Source of the DNA: Sphingomonas sp.
GTDB taxonomy: Bacteria > Pseudomonadota > Alphaproteobacteria > Sphingomonadales > Sphingomonadaceae
DNA: 54,897 nucleotides
Assembly (NCBI RefSeq): GCF_023266535.1
Contig: NZ_JAHFPY010000006.1
Coordinates: forward strand, 1-54,897
Direction: 5' to 3'
Shown: positions 9,588-18,468 of the stretch, piece after piece
Layout of the letters: the number at the start of each line of letters is the position of its first letter
How positions within the stretch are numbered: position 1 is the stretch's first letter
Program-made: the position numbers and the translations under genes
The notes under the pieces: model-generated
Database searches by the model: none
Told to the model about the DNA's origin: nothing
What the model saw: only the letters and a program-made list of their open reading frames with translations

Positions 9588-9940
9588 TCGCGGTATTCGG
9601 CCTCGCTCATCAATCCCTCGAGCTCGGCGGCATCGACCTGAGTCATCTTGAAGAACCAGCCCTCGCCCTCGGGGTCGCGGTTGATCAGCGAAGGATCGCT
9701 TTCGATCGCGCTGTTGCTTTCGATCACCAGGCCGCCGATCGGCGCGTAAACGTCCGAGGCTGCCTTGACCGATTCAACCACCGCCGCCTCGTCGCCCTTG
9801 GCCAGGGTTTTCCCGACCGCGCCAACCTCGGCGAAGACGATGTCGCCGAGCGCTTCCTGGGCGTGGTCGGAAATCCCGACGGTGACGTCGTCGCCCCAGA
9901 CGCGAACCCATTCATGGTCCTTGGTGAAATAGAGACTCAT
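9569..9940 (-). CDS. gcvH: glycine cleavage system H protein
   Basis: Lipoyl carrier protein, 123 aa. It starts with the family's YFTKDHEWVRV and carries the lipoylation site ESVKAASDVYAP (Lys near residue 61). The C-terminus has GEGWFFKM. It shuttles the aminomethyl group from the P-protein to GcvT and is re-oxidised by lipoamide dehydrogenase, whose gene is not in the window. Its lipoyl group depends on octanoate transfer by LipB, encoded at 43.9 kb. Overlaps the gcvT stop as ATGA. Confidence 0.97.
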   Translation of the reverse strand: MSLYFTKDHEWVRVWGDDVTVGISDHAQEALGDIVFAEVGAVGKTLAKGDEAAVVESVKAASDVYAPIGGLVIESNSAIESDPSLINRDPEGEGWFFKMTQVDAAELEGLMSEAEYREWVKTL

Positions 9941-11061
9941 GCGACTGCTCCCTGTTTGCGGTGATAGCGATGGGTGACGAACGGCATCGGTGTGGCCGTC
10001 GCCTGGAACAGCTTGCCACGCTGTTCGAGCGTCAGCGTCGAGCCAGGCTCGGCCAGCGCGGAGGCGACATAGCCCATGGCGATCGGCCGGCCGAGCGAGG
10101 GCGAATGGCCGCCGCTGGTGATGCGCCCGATCTCGTTACCCTCGGTGTCGAGGATCAGCGCGCCTTCACGGACCGGCTGCTTCCCTTCGACGAGCAGCCC
10201 GACGCGCGACTGGACCGCGCCATTTTCCAGCTCGGCCAGGATCCGGAGCGAACCGGCAAATCCCCCTTCCGAACGGCGGCGCTTCTGGATGGCGAAGGTC
10301 AGTCCGGCCATGACCGGCGTGGTCGTATCGTCGAGGTCGTGACCGTAGAGCGGCAGGCCCGCTTCGAGCCGCAGCGAATCGCGCGCGCCCAGCCCGATCG
10401 GCTTGACCCGCTCGTCGGCGGTCAATGCATCGGCCAGCGCCTCGACATCGCGCCCCGCGACCGAAATCTCGAACCCGTCCTCGCCGGTATAGCCCGAGCG
10501 GCTGATCCACAGCGGCTTGCCGTCCCAACGGAACAGCCCGGCCTGCATGAAACTCAGCTCCTCGACGCCGGGGACGATCGTTTCCAGCGCTGCCACCGCT
10601 TCCGGTCCCTGCAGGGCCAGCAGCGCTTGTTCCTTCATATGGTCCATGGCGATGGTACGTGGCAGGCGTTTCTCGAACTGGTCGATGTCGCCATGCTTGG
10701 TCGCGCCGTTGACGACCAGGTAGAAATGCTCTCCCCGGCGCGTCGCCATCAAATCGTCGATGATCCCGCCATCCTCGGCCAGCAGCATCGAATAACGGAG
10801 CCGCCCGTCCTTGAGCCCGATCAGGTCACCCGGCAGCAGCGCCTCGAGCGCCCGGTCGACGTCCGCCCCGTGAAACAATAGCTGACCCATGTGGCTGACG
10901 TCGAACAGTCCGGCATGGCTCCGCACCCACAGATGCTCGGCCATGATGCCTTCATACTGGACCGGCATCTCATAGCCGGCGAAGGGCACCATCCGGCCTC
11001 CACGTTCGCGATGCCATGCATCGAGTGGCAGCCTGTCCAATGTTTCAGTCGTTTCGCTCAC
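9937..11061 (-). CDS. gcvT: aminomethyltransferase (glycine cleavage T protein)
   Basis: Transfers the methylene from aminomethyl-lipoyl-GcvH to tetrahydrofolate and releases ammonia. Family blocks present: LDAWHRERGGRMVPFAGYEM, SHAGLFDVSHMG, LLALQGPEA, ISRSGYTGEDGFEI, GLGARDSLRLEAGLPLYG. The frame is open upstream to 11325, but that extension reads through the riboswitch and is not protein. The GTG at 11061 (VSETTETLDRLPL) has GAGG about 10 nt upstream and gives 374 aa, the normal length. First gene of the gcv operon. Confidence 0.95.
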   Translation of the reverse strand: MSETTETLDRLPLDAWHRERGGRMVPFAGYEMPVQYEGIMAEHLWVRSHAGLFDVSHMGQLLFHGADVDRALEALLPGDLIGLKDGRLRYSMLLAEDGGIIDDLMATRRGEHFYLVVNGATKHGDIDQFEKRLPRTIAMDHMKEQALLALQGPEAVAALETIVPGVEELSFMQAGLFRWDGKPLWISRSGYTGEDGFEISVAGRDVEALADALTADERVKPIGLGARDSLRLEAGLPLYGHDLDDTTTPVMAGLTFAIQKRRRSEGGFAGSLRILAELENGAVQSRVGLLVEGKQPVREGALILDTEGNEIGRITSGGHSPSLGRPIAMGYVASALAEPGSTLTLEQRGKLFQATATPMPFVTHRYHRKQGAVA

Positions 11062-11118
11062 GCCGCAGGTCCCTCGAAAGCCGTCGCGCGGGACAACCCA
11101 CGCGCTCAAAAATTCGAG

Positions 11119-11270
11119 CCCCCTTCTGTCGCGGCGACCTGAGAGCTTTGCCCCTTCGGTGGTTCCTCTCGGAACACTTTCCAGACTGTCCCGGCGCGCG
11201 CGGTCCTCGGTGCCTGAGAGATTCCGGGGGCGGTTGCTCCTTCGGCGGCGACTTTCGTCACACTCTCCCG
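11119..11270 (-). promoter_or_regulatory. tandem glycine riboswitch upstream of gcvT
   Basis: Read on the minus strand, the leader has two glycine aptamers in series. Aptamer 1 (about 11270-11190) begins GGGAGAGT, contains GCCGAAGGAGCAA and closes with CTCTCAGGCACCGAGGAC and a GGGACAG. Aptamer 2 (about 11184-11119) begins CTGGAAAGTG, contains CACCGAAGGGGCAA, then CTCTCAGGT and GACAGAAGGGGG. These are the conserved cores of the class. It ends some 60 nt before the gcvT start. In known cases glycine binding turns gcv expression on. No clear intrinsic terminator follows it, so control at translation start or by Rho is possible. Confidence 0.95.
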
Positions 11271-11337
11271 TGCGCGCCGCCCGCAGCTTGCGCCACGGAT
11301 GACGGTTCCGCTGTGGCGGGGCCAATCGCCGGAGTCA

Positions 11338-11457
11338 ACGCTCCTCCTTGCTGCGAAGCAGTGGGGAGGGGGACCACGAAGCGCAGCGACGTGGTGGAGG
11401 GGCCCCTCCGTCAGCCCTGCGGGCTGCCACCTCCCCATGCCTGCGGCACAGGGAGGA
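11338..11457. repeat. GC-rich palindromic intergenic repeat (copy 1)
   Basis: Fills the space between the riboswitch and the lipoprotein gene. It is a chain of hairpins: CTGC GAA GCAG near 11350, GACCACG/CGTGGT (11372-11394), CAGCCC TGC GGGCTG (11412-11426) and CCTCCC/GGGAGG (11430-11456). The central block CCCCTCCGTCAG..CC..GGG.TGCCACCTCCCC recurs at 38.7 kb. It ends at the stop codon of the lipoprotein gene. Such dispersed palindromes are common in alphaproteobacterial genomes. Confidence 0.72.
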
Positions 11458-12087
11458 CTAACGGGTGGCGTTGTAGCGCAGCTGTTCCTGGGTGAGCTCA
11501 AAGCCGATCAGATGCTCGAACGTGGAGCGGGCCACCGCGTCGCGAATCTCGGGCCGTGCCAGCGGATCGACCGCCGCATCGGGATCATCCGACTTGCGCT
11601 CCTTGGTCAGCTCCTTGCGGACGTCCTCCGGAAGGGTTGCCGCGGCGCGCGATACCTGGACGGTCGCCTGGCTGGAGGTCTGGGCGCGGATGCTGCCGGC
11701 CGCGAAATTGAGGCCGACGCTGCCGAGCTTCTTGGCCACCACGTCGGTACCGCCGCGCATCGCCACCGAGAAGAAGGGCAGGACCACGGTCCGGGCTTCC
11801 CCGGCGTCGCGGCGTGTCGCCACCACGTCAAAGGCCACGGTCGAGATGACATTGGCACCGCTGTCGTCGCAGCTGATGCGCAAATTGGTGATCGCCGCCG
11901 ACACGTCGAGCGCCGCGGCATCGGTCCGATTCGGCGGGCTGAACAGGGTAATGTCACCGGTCGCGGCGGGAATGCCGACCTGCGGGCAAACCGACCGGGT
12001 CGTGTAGATGCCGCCTGTCGTGATCTGGCCCTCGCGAGAGCAGGCCGTGGCCAGAAGAACCAGGGCAAGGGCGGTAAGGCGACGCAT
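11458..12087 (-). CDS. lipoprotein of unknown function
   Basis: 209-aa predicted lipoprotein. The N-terminus MRRLTALALVLLATAC is a signal peptide with lipobox LATAC, so the mature protein would begin at Cys and be membrane-anchored. The body is a mostly beta-like, non-repetitive chain (TDAAALDVSAAITNLRISCDD...) resembling exported proteins that sphingomonads carry as hypothetical; I recognise no catalytic motif. The ATG at 12087 is preceded directly by an in-frame GTG (12090), which is closer to an AAGGA sequence, so the true start may be 3 bp further out. It diverges from ispH over a gap of about 100 bp. Confidence 0.75.
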   Translation of the reverse strand: MRRLTALALVLLATACSREGQITTGGIYTTRSVCPQVGIPAATGDITLFSPPNRTDAAALDVSAAITNLRISCDDSGANVISTVAFDVVATRRDAGEARTVVLPFFSVAMRGGTDVVAKKLGSVGLNFAAGSIRAQTSSQATVQVSRAAATLPEDVRKELTKERKSDDPDAAVDPLARPEIRDAVARSTFEHLIGFELTQEQLRYNATR

Positions 12088-12186
12088 CACGATGGCTTAT
12101 TCCTTTTTTCGACGCTTGGGTCAGCTGCGGGCACGTTCATAGGAAGCGCCTAGAAAGGGCGCAAGCAATCGCTTACATCGCCCGCG

Positions 12187-13134
12187 ATGAGCTTACCCAA
12201 GCCTGAACTGCACCTGCTGATCGCGGCGCCGCGCGGATTTTGCGCCGGGGTCGACCGCGCCATCAAGATCGTCGAGCTGGCGATCGAACGGTTCGGCCCG
12301 CCGGTCTATGTACGGCACGAGATCGTCCACAACCGCTTCGTGGTCGACCGGCTTCGCGGGCTCGGCGCGGTGTTCGTCAAGGAACTGGACGAAGTGCCGG
12401 ATGGCCGGCCAGTGGTCTTCTCGGCGCATGGCGTTCCCAAGGTCGTACCACAGGCAGCCCAGGCGCGCGGGCTCGATTATCTCGACGCCACCTGCCCGCT
12501 GGTGAGCAAAGTCCACCGCCAGGCCGAGCGACTGATCGAGGCCGGACGCCACATCCTGTTCATTGGTCATGCCGGTCACCCCGAGGTCATCGGCACCTTC
12601 GGCCAGGTTCCTCCCGGCACCATGACCCTGATCGAATCGGTCGAGGATGTCACGCTGATCGAGCCGGCCAACACGAAGAACCTGTCCTTCCTCACCCAGA
12701 CGACACTGTCGGTCGATGACACGGCCCAGATCGTCGAGGCGCTGCAGACGCGCTTCCCGGCGATCCAGGCGCCGCGCAGCGAGGACATTTGTTACGCCAC
12801 CTCCAACCGCCAGGCGGCGGTCAAGAAAATCGCCGCCAAGTGCGATCGGGTGCTGGTGATCGGCGCGCCCAACAGCAGCAATTCGCTCCGCCTCGCCGAA
12901 GTGGCCGAGCGCAACGGTGCCCCCGCGCGCCTGATCCAGCGCGCCGCCGACATCGACTGGGACTGGCTCGGCACGCCGCAAACCATTGGCCTCACCGCCG
13001 GCGCATCGGCGCCCGAAGTGCTGGTCCGCGAAGTGGTCGAGGCGCTGGGCGAACGGTTCGACGTCACCGAGGAAATCGGCGAGCATGAGCCGGAACGGAT
13101 GATCTTCAAGCTGCCGCGCGAGCTGGTGGCTTGA
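12187..13134 (+). CDS. ispH: 4-hydroxy-3-methylbut-2-enyl diphosphate reductase
   Basis: Last step of the MEP isoprenoid pathway: reduces HMBPP to IPP and DMAPP with a [4Fe-4S] cluster. The three cluster cysteines are Cys19 ([11 protein letters not shown]), Cys103 ([11 protein letters not shown]) and Cys202 ([11 protein letters not shown]). The [10 protein letters not shown] and [10 protein letters not shown] blocks are also present. 315 aa is the usual size. The stop overlaps the rnhA ATG by one base (TGATG), so the two are a coupled operon. Confidence 0.97.
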   Translation: MSLPKPELHLLIAAPRGFCAGVDRAIKIVELAIERFGPPVYVRHEIVHNRFVVDRLRGLGAVFVKELDEVPDGRPVVFSAHGVPKVVPQAAQARGLDYLDATCPLVSKVHRQAERLIEAGRHILFIGHAGHPEVIGTFGQVPPGTMTLIESVEDVTLIEPANTKNLSFLTQTTLSVDDTAQIVEALQTRFPAIQAPRSEDICYATSNRQAAVKKIAAKCDRVLVIGAPNSSNSLRLAEVAERNGAPARLIQRAADIDWDWLGTPQTIGLTAGASAPEVLVREVVEALGERFDVTEEIGEHEPERMIFKLPRELVA

Positions 13135-13577
13135 TGGCGGAGCTGCCCCAGGTCGAAATCTTCACCGACGGCGCATGCAAGGGCAACCCCGGCCCGGGCG
13201 GCTGGGGCGCGATCCTGCGTTCGAACGGCAAAGAGCGCGAACTATCGGGTGGCGAAGCGCCGACCACCAACAATCGGATGGAGCTGATGGCGGCAATCGA
13301 GGCGCTGAACGCACTGAAAAAGCCGTGCCGCGTCCAGCTGTGGACTGACAGCAATTATGTCCGCGACGGCATCACCCGATGGATCCACGGCTGGCGCCGC
13401 AACGGCTGGCGGACGGCCGACAGGAAGCCGGTCAAGAACGCCGAGCTGTGGCAGGCGCTGGTCGATGCCGCTGCGCCGCACCGCGTCGAATGGCACTGGC
13501 TCAAGGGTCACGCCGGCCACCCCGAGAATGAGCGCGCCGACGCGCTGGCCTGCGCCGAGGCCGAAGCCCGCCGCTAG
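13134..13577 (+). CDS. rnhA: ribonuclease HI
   Basis: Cleaves RNA in RNA-DNA hybrids. The catalytic acidic residues are Asp12 ([17 protein letters not shown]), Glu50 (NRMELMAAI), Asp72 (LWTDSNYV) and Asp136 (NERADALA), with His126 in the GHAGH loop. The basic handle [10 protein letters not shown] is present. The ATG at 13134 overlaps the ispH stop; a TTG one codon earlier is less likely. 147 aa, standard length. Four bases overlap the convergent oxidoreductase. Confidence 0.97.
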   Translation: MAELPQVEIFTDGACKGNPGPGGWGAILRSNGKERELSGGEAPTTNNRMELMAAIEALNALKKPCRVQLWTDSNYVRDGITRWIHGWRRNGWRTADRKPVKNAELWQALVDAAAPHRVEWHWLKGHAGHPENERADALACAEAEARR

Positions 13578-14683
13578 ACGCGAACGGATCGCGGCGCGAA
13601 ATCGGCCGGATCGATCCCGGCAAGCTCCGCCGGAAGCTCATCTCCGTTGATCAACTTCGCGCATAGCAGTGACGCAGCCGGCGCCGTCTGGATGCCCATG
13701 CCGCCCTGCCCGACGCACCAGAAGAAGGCCGGTGACTCGGAATCGAAGCCGAACTTCATGCCGCGATCGGGGGCGAAGGTTCTGAGTCCCGCCCATTTGC
13801 GCTCGACCGCCTCGACCGGCCAGTCGACGGCCCGCTCGAACCGGTCGATCGCCGTGGCGACGTCCAGTTCCTCGGCGGCGGCGTCGCATGGCTCCATCCG
13901 CGTCTCATCGAGCGGGCAGACCCACACGCTATTGTCGCCCTCGCCCTTGAAATAAAAGCTGTCATGGCTGTCGGTGACGAACGGCACATCCTTGAGGCCG
14001 GTGCGTCCGACCCTGAGCTGGACCACGGTTCGCCGCAGCGGCTCAAGCCCCAATGGCCGCACTCCGGCGTGTTTGGCGATCTCGTCGCCCCAGGCGCCGG
14101 CGGCGTTGACCAGCAATTTCGCGTCGATCGGCCCGTTGCTGGTGTCGACCTGCCAGCGATCGCCATTATGCCGGGCGCCAAGAAATGAGGTGTCGGTGCG
14201 CACGTCGCCGCCCTGCCGCCGGACCGCGCGGAGGCAGGCGTTGTGAAAGGCAGCGACCTCAATGTCGGCGCAGCTCGCCTCGTACCAAGCGCCGGTCCAT
14301 TGCTGGCGAAGGCCGGGGATCAGTCGGTCGATCTGGTCACGGCCGAGGTGGACCGGGCGATATTCGCCGGCCAGGTCGCCCAATTCCTCATATTCACCAA
14401 TACCGGGCGCGGTGAGATGGACTGCTCCGCGCGCGCGGAGCAAGGGCGTGTCGCTCCCCGGCCAGTCGGCATCGAACATCGGCTTGGAGGCGAGGCTCAG
14501 CTGGCGCTCGGGCGTGTCGCCGCCAAGGCTCGCCTGCCAGAAAGCGGCGGATCGGCCGGTCGCGTGACGACCGCAGAGGTCTTCGGCCTCGATTATGAGC
14601 ACATTTTGGGCGCCGGAAAGCCGCGCGCCGAGGCTTGCTCCGGCGATGCCGCCGCCGACGATCAGGACATCCACGCAAATCAT
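13574..14683 (-). CDS. FAD-dependent oxidoreductase, DAO/glycine-oxidase family
   Basis: 369-aa flavoprotein of the D-amino-acid oxidase/DadA fold. The dinucleotide motif [17 protein letters not shown] is at residues 6-22, [13 protein letters not shown] is a DAO-type active-site entry loop, [14 protein letters not shown] is the second FAD-contact strand, and the C-terminus has [13 protein letters not shown]...[17 protein letters not shown]. The substrate is likely an amino or imino acid but cannot be fixed. The gene is alone, convergent with rnhA and divergent from cpaA with 49 bp between. Confidence 0.87.
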   Translation of the reverse strand: MICVDVLIVGGGIAGASLGARLSGAQNVLIIEAEDLCGRHATGRSAAFWQASLGGDTPERQLSLASKPMFDADWPGSDTPLLRARGAVHLTAPGIGEYEELGDLAGEYRPVHLGRDQIDRLIPGLRQQWTGAWYEASCADIEVAAFHNACLRAVRRQGGDVRTDTSFLGARHNGDRWQVDTSNGPIDAKLLVNAAGAWGDEIAKHAGVRPLGLEPLRRTVVQLRVGRTGLKDVPFVTDSHDSFYFKGEGDNSVWVCPLDETRMEPCDAAAEELDVATAIDRFERAVDWPVEAVERKWAGLRTFAPDRGMKFGFDSESPAFFWCVGQGGMGIQTAPAASLLCAKLINGDELPAELAGIDPADFAPRSVRV

Positions 14684-14732
14684 TCGTCGGCTTGGTTACG
14701 GTTTGGAAAGGCGCGCCGTCTAGAGGGGCTTC

Positions 14733-15224
14733 ATGATGAATGTCGGATTCACCTTTGGCTTGCTTGGAGTGCTGGCGGCGATCCTCGTGTGGATCGCGGT
14801 CTTCGACATCCGCACCTACACCATCTCCGACCACCTGAACGCGGCCATCGCCCTGATGGCTCCGCTCTATTGGTGGGCGGCTGGCGTGCCGCTGTGGCCC
14901 AACGCCGCCATGCAGGTCGGAGTAGCCGTGCTAGTGTTCCTGTTCTTCGCCGGCGCCTTCTACCTCAACGTCATGGGCGGCGGCGACGTCAAGCTGGCCG
15001 GGGCGCTGGCGCTATGGTTTACGCCTTACGACACGCTGAGGCTGATCGTCATCATGTCGATCGTCGGCGGACTGCTGACCTTGGTGGTTCTCGGCATCCA
15101 TCGCGCACGCCGGAAAGAGGGCCGTCCGGAGGTTCCGTACGGGGTCGCCATCGCGGCGGGCGCATTGTGGTTACTAGCCCAACGCTTTCTTAACCAATTT
15201 GCCGGATTGTCGCTCGGGTACTGA
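14733..15224 (+). CDS. cpaA: prepilin peptidase CpaA (A24 family)
   Basis: Polytopic inner-membrane aspartic protease that cleaves the leader of Flp-type prepilin. The two catalytic aspartates are Asp25 (FDIRTYTISDHLN) and Asp85 in MGGGDVKL. At 163 aa it is the short form without the N-methylation domain, as in Tad systems. GAGG lies upstream of the ATG; a second ATG follows at once. First gene of the rightward cpa/tad cluster, 29 bp before cpaB. Confidence 0.93.
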   Translation: MMNVGFTFGLLGVLAAILVWIAVFDIRTYTISDHLNAAIALMAPLYWWAAGVPLWPNAAMQVGVAVLVFLFFAGAFYLNVMGGGDVKLAGALALWFTPYDTLRLIVIMSIVGGLLTLVVLGIHRARRKEGRPEVPYGVAIAAGALWLLAQRFLNQFAGLSLGY

Positions 15225-15253
15225 GTGACTCCTACTGGGGAGGCGTATTCGCC

Positions 15254-16324
15254 ATGGACGTCAAAAAAGTCGCGCTGCTCGTCGGAGCGCTGGTCATTGC
15301 GGTGGTTACCGCGATCATGGCCAAGAACATGTTCGCAGGCGCAGGGGCCGAGCAGGCCAATGCCGCGCCCGTGGTCCCGGCCGGCCCGAAAGTGCTGGTC
15401 GCCCGCAAGGCGCTACCCGTCGGCACGATCGTCGATGCGGAAAGCCTGGCCTTCCAGGCATGGCCGAAGGAGCTGGTCCAGAACGCCTACTACACAGAAG
15501 GCGCGCCAGAATCCGATATGCAGAAGCTGATCGGCACGGTCGTCCGTAACCCGATCACTGCCGGCCAGCCGCTGACCAAGGGCACGCTGGTTGGTCCGAA
15601 CGATCGCGGCTTCCTCGCCGCGGCGCTTGGCCCGGGCATGCGCGCGGTCACCGTCCCGGTATCCGCCACCACCGGCGTCGCCGGCTTCGTCTTCCCGGGC
15701 GACCGGGTTGACATGGTGCTGACCCAGGATGTCGCCGGCGGCGGCGATGGTCCGCCGCTGAAGGTATCGGAGACCGTCATTCGCAACCTGCGCGTGCTGG
15801 CCACCGACCAACGGATCGACAGCAAGGACGAAGAAGGCAAGACCGTCGTCAAGACTTTCGCCACCGTAACGGTGGAAGCCACTCCGCGCATTGCCGAGAA
15901 GATCGCCGTTGCCCAGTCGCTGGGTTCGCTGAGCCTGTCGCTGCGCTCGATCGCCGACAACACCGCCGAGCTTGAGCGCGCTGTCGCCTCGGGCGAGGTC
16001 AAGGTTCCGGCCGGCACCAATCCGGCCGAAGAGCGCCAGATGTTGCTGGCCGTCGCCAACCGCCCGGCCGACAGCAACACGACCTTTGTTACTGGCGGCG
16101 ATGTGTCGCGCTTCCAGCGCCGCACCATCCCGGCCAAGTCGTCGTCGTCAGACGGGCAATCGCAAGGCTCGTCGGCTGGTTCTGCCAGTCAGGTAATGCC
16201 CAGCGGACCGATGGTCCGCGTGATGCGCGGCGGCAGTGTTACGGTCGTCCCGGTGTCTGCCGGTAGCACCGCTCGCGCTGGTCGCCGCATCAAGAGTGCC
16301 ACTTCCGCAATGGGAGCGCTGTAA
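15254..16324 (+). CDS. cpaB: Flp pilus assembly protein CpaB (RcpC)
   Basis: Periplasmic partner of the Flp secretin. The N-terminal membrane anchor is VALLVGALVIAVVTAIMA, followed by the SAF-like domain (VLVARKALPVGTIVDAESL) and the RcpC block PGMRAVTVPVSATTGVAGFVFPGDRVDMVLT. The C-terminal 70 residues are Ser/Gly-rich with a basic end. 356 aa, normal. It stops two bases before the cpaC ATG's upstream base, so the pair is effectively coupled. Confidence 0.95.
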   Translation: MDVKKVALLVGALVIAVVTAIMAKNMFAGAGAEQANAAPVVPAGPKVLVARKALPVGTIVDAESLAFQAWPKELVQNAYYTEGAPESDMQKLIGTVVRNPITAGQPLTKGTLVGPNDRGFLAAALGPGMRAVTVPVSATTGVAGFVFPGDRVDMVLTQDVAGGGDGPPLKVSETVIRNLRVLATDQRIDSKDEEGKTVVKTFATVTVEATPRIAEKIAVAQSLGSLSLSLRSIADNTAELERAVASGEVKVPAGTNPAEERQMLLAVANRPADSNTTFVTGGDVSRFQRRTIPAKSSSSDGQSQGSSAGSASQVMPSGPMVRVMRGGSVTVVPVSAGSTARAGRRIKSATSAMGAL

Positions 16325-16325
16325 G

Positions 16326-17795
16326 ATGAGCAATTTCTCCGTCTGCCGCCGTGCGCGCCTGGGCACCGCCCTCGCCGCAATGGCCCTAAGCCTCGGCTCG
16401 TTCGCCGTCGCCACGCCCGCAGTCGCACAATCGCGCACCGCCCGGCCGTCGGAGACGCTGACCCTGTCGCAGAACACCGGTACTCTCGTCCGCCTGTCGG
16501 CGCCGATGACCGACCTGTTCGTTGCCAATGACTCGATCGCCGATGTGCAGGTTCGTTCGTCGACCCAGCTCTATATATTCGGCAAGAGTTCGGGCGAGAC
16601 CACGGTCTATGCCACCGACCACTCGGGCCGGGTGGTCTATGCCGCCAACGTTCGCGTCGGCACCAATGCCGCCAGTGTCGGCGAGATGCTGCGCATGGCG
16701 ATGCCGGAATCGAACATCCAGGCGACGCCGATGAACAATTTGGTGCTGCTCACCGGCACGGTCGCACAGCCGGCTGATGTCGAGGAGGCCCAGCGCCTGA
16801 CCCAGGCCTATGTCGGGACGGGCACGCAGGTCGTCAGCCGGATCCGTTCGGCAACCCCGTTGCAAGTCACACTCAAGGTGAGGATCGCCGAGGTCAGCCG
16901 CAGCCTGGTGAAGCAGATTGGCGTCAACCTGTTGACCCGCGACGGCACCGGCGGCTTCCAGTTCGGCATCGGCCGGGGCAGTCCCGGCACGTTCGGCTCG
17001 CCCGCGTCGCCGGACGGCAGCACGGCCGCGATCCCGAAGTCGTTCAATGTCATCCCTGGCGGCACTTCGCTCGGCTTCGCCGGCAAGCTGCTTGGCCTCG
17101 ACATCCTGTCGACCCTCGACCTGGCCGAGAATGACGGATTGGTCACCATCCTCGCCGAGCCGAACCTGACGGCCTTGTCGGGCGAAACCGCCAGCTTCCT
17201 GGCCGGCGGCGAATTCCCGGTGCCGATTTCGCAGGCGCTGGGCTCGGTGACCATCGAATATAAGCAGTATGGCGTCGGCCTGTCCTTCACGCCGATCGTC
17301 CTCGCCGACGGCCGCATCTCGATGCGCGTCCGCCCGGAGGTCAGCGAGCTGTCGAACGAAGGTTCGATCCGCCTCAATGGCTTCGACGTTCCGGCGCTGA
17401 CCACGCGTCGTGCCGAAACGACCGTCGAGCTCGGCTCAGGCCAGAGCTTCATGATTGCCGGCCTACTGCGCAACGCCAACACCAATAACGTCGACAAGGC
17501 GCCGTTCCTAGGCGACCTGCCGATCCTCGGTGCGCTGTTCCGTTCGACCAAGTATCGCCGCGCGGAAACCGAGCTGGTGATCGTCGTCACGCCGTACCTG
17601 GTACGGCCGGTGTCGAACCAGCTGGCGTCGCCGACCAATGGCTATCGTTCGCCGACGACGCCTCAGCAGGTGTTCGAAGGGCAAAGCTACATGGGTGTCT
17701 CGGGTCCGGCCGCTTCGGCCGCTTCTCCGGCTCCCGGCATGTCCGGCGCCGCCGCGACCACCGCCGCTCCGGTCAGCCCGGGCTTCAAGCTGTGA
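16326..17795 (+). CDS. cpaC: Flp pilus secretin CpaC (RcpA)
   Basis: Outer-membrane secretin through which the Flp pilus passes. From the ATG at 16326 the protein has a signal peptide ending at AVATPAVAQ, a pilus-assembly N-domain (LFVANDSIADVQVRSSTQLYIFGKSSG), a BON-like segment, and the secretin core with VTILAEPNLTALSGETASFL, GGEFPVPI and the end block ELVIVVTPYLVRPV. The C-terminal tail is Ala/Ser/Pro-rich. The frame is open 90 bp further upstream inside cpaB, but the signal peptide fixes the start. 489 aa. Confidence 0.95.
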   Translation: MSNFSVCRRARLGTALAAMALSLGSFAVATPAVAQSRTARPSETLTLSQNTGTLVRLSAPMTDLFVANDSIADVQVRSSTQLYIFGKSSGETTVYATDHSGRVVYAANVRVGTNAASVGEMLRMAMPESNIQATPMNNLVLLTGTVAQPADVEEAQRLTQAYVGTGTQVVSRIRSATPLQVTLKVRIAEVSRSLVKQIGVNLLTRDGTGGFQFGIGRGSPGTFGSPASPDGSTAAIPKSFNVIPGGTSLGFAGKLLGLDILSTLDLAENDGLVTILAEPNLTALSGETASFLAGGEFPVPISQALGSVTIEYKQYGVGLSFTPIVLADGRISMRVRPEVSELSNEGSIRLNGFDVPALTTRRAETTVELGSGQSFMIAGLLRNANTNNVDKAPFLGDLPILGALFRSTKYRRAETELVIVVTPYLVRPVSNQLASPTNGYRSPTTPQQVFEGQSYMGVSGPAASAASPAPGMSGAAATTAAPVSPGFKL

Positions 17796-17824
17796 TCCGG
17801 CTCACCCAAAGGAAGGAACAGACG

Positions 17825-18466
17825 ATGCGCCGTCATTTCGTTCTCCTGGCCATCATTCCGGCCCTGTCGGGATGCCTCGCCACGGCCCAGGACAAGAACC
17901 CGTCGGCCCTTCGCGGGGTTGAACCGGTCAATGTCCCGGTCGTCAGCCGCGCCGATTATGCGCTCGACCTCACCGCCCCGGGTGGATCGCTTCCCTCGTC
18001 GGAAGCCGGCCGCCTCGATGGCTGGTTCCGCTCGCTGCAGCTTGGCTATGGCGACAACATCTATGTCGATGGGCCCGACGCCAACGGCGCCAGGTCCGAC
18101 GTCGCCCGCGTGGCCGGCCGTTTCGGCATGCTGGTCAGCAACGGAGCGCCGGTTACCGCCGGTGACATTGCTCCGGGCACGGTCCGCGTGGTCGTCAGCC
18201 GCACTACCGCCAGCGTTCCCGGCTGCCCCAACTGGTCGGGGCGGTCGCAACCCAATCTCGAGAACAAGAGCATGTCGAATTTCGGCTGCTCGGTGAACGC
18301 CAACCTGGCCGCGATGGTCGCCAATCCGGAGGACCTGGTCCAAGGACGCGAGGGCAGCGGCATCGGCGATACTTTGACCGCGACCAAGGCCGTTGAGTCC
18401 TACCGCAGGGCTACGCCGACCGGGGATCAGGGTCTGAAGGACATCAATACGAAGAAGGAAAAATAG
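17825..18466 (+). CDS. cpaD: CpaD-family pilus assembly lipoprotein
   Basis: Outer-membrane lipoprotein of the Tad system, thought to help secretin assembly. MRRHFVLLAIIPALSGCLA carries the lipobox LSGC. The family's conserved block is VPGCPNWS followed by SNFGCSVNANLAAMVANPEDLVQGR, which is present near residues 140-185. ATG at 17825 has AGGAAGGA upstream; an in-frame ATC start 33 bp earlier would spoil the signal peptide. 213 aa. The stop codon overlaps the GTG that precedes the cpaE ATG. Confidence 0.93.
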   Translation: MRRHFVLLAIIPALSGCLATAQDKNPSALRGVEPVNVPVVSRADYALDLTAPGGSLPSSEAGRLDGWFRSLQLGYGDNIYVDGPDANGARSDVARVAGRFGMLVSNGAPVTAGDIAPGTVRVVVSRTTASVPGCPNWSGRSQPNLENKSMSNFGCSVNANLAAMVANPEDLVQGREGSGIGDTLTATKAVESYRRATPTGDQGLKDINTKKEK

Positions 18467-18468
18467 TG

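Noticed and set aside
11062-11325. Open frame continuing gcvT 88 codons upstream
   Set aside because: It reads straight through the conserved tandem glycine riboswitch and has no resemblance to GcvT; the GTG at 11061 fits the family length.
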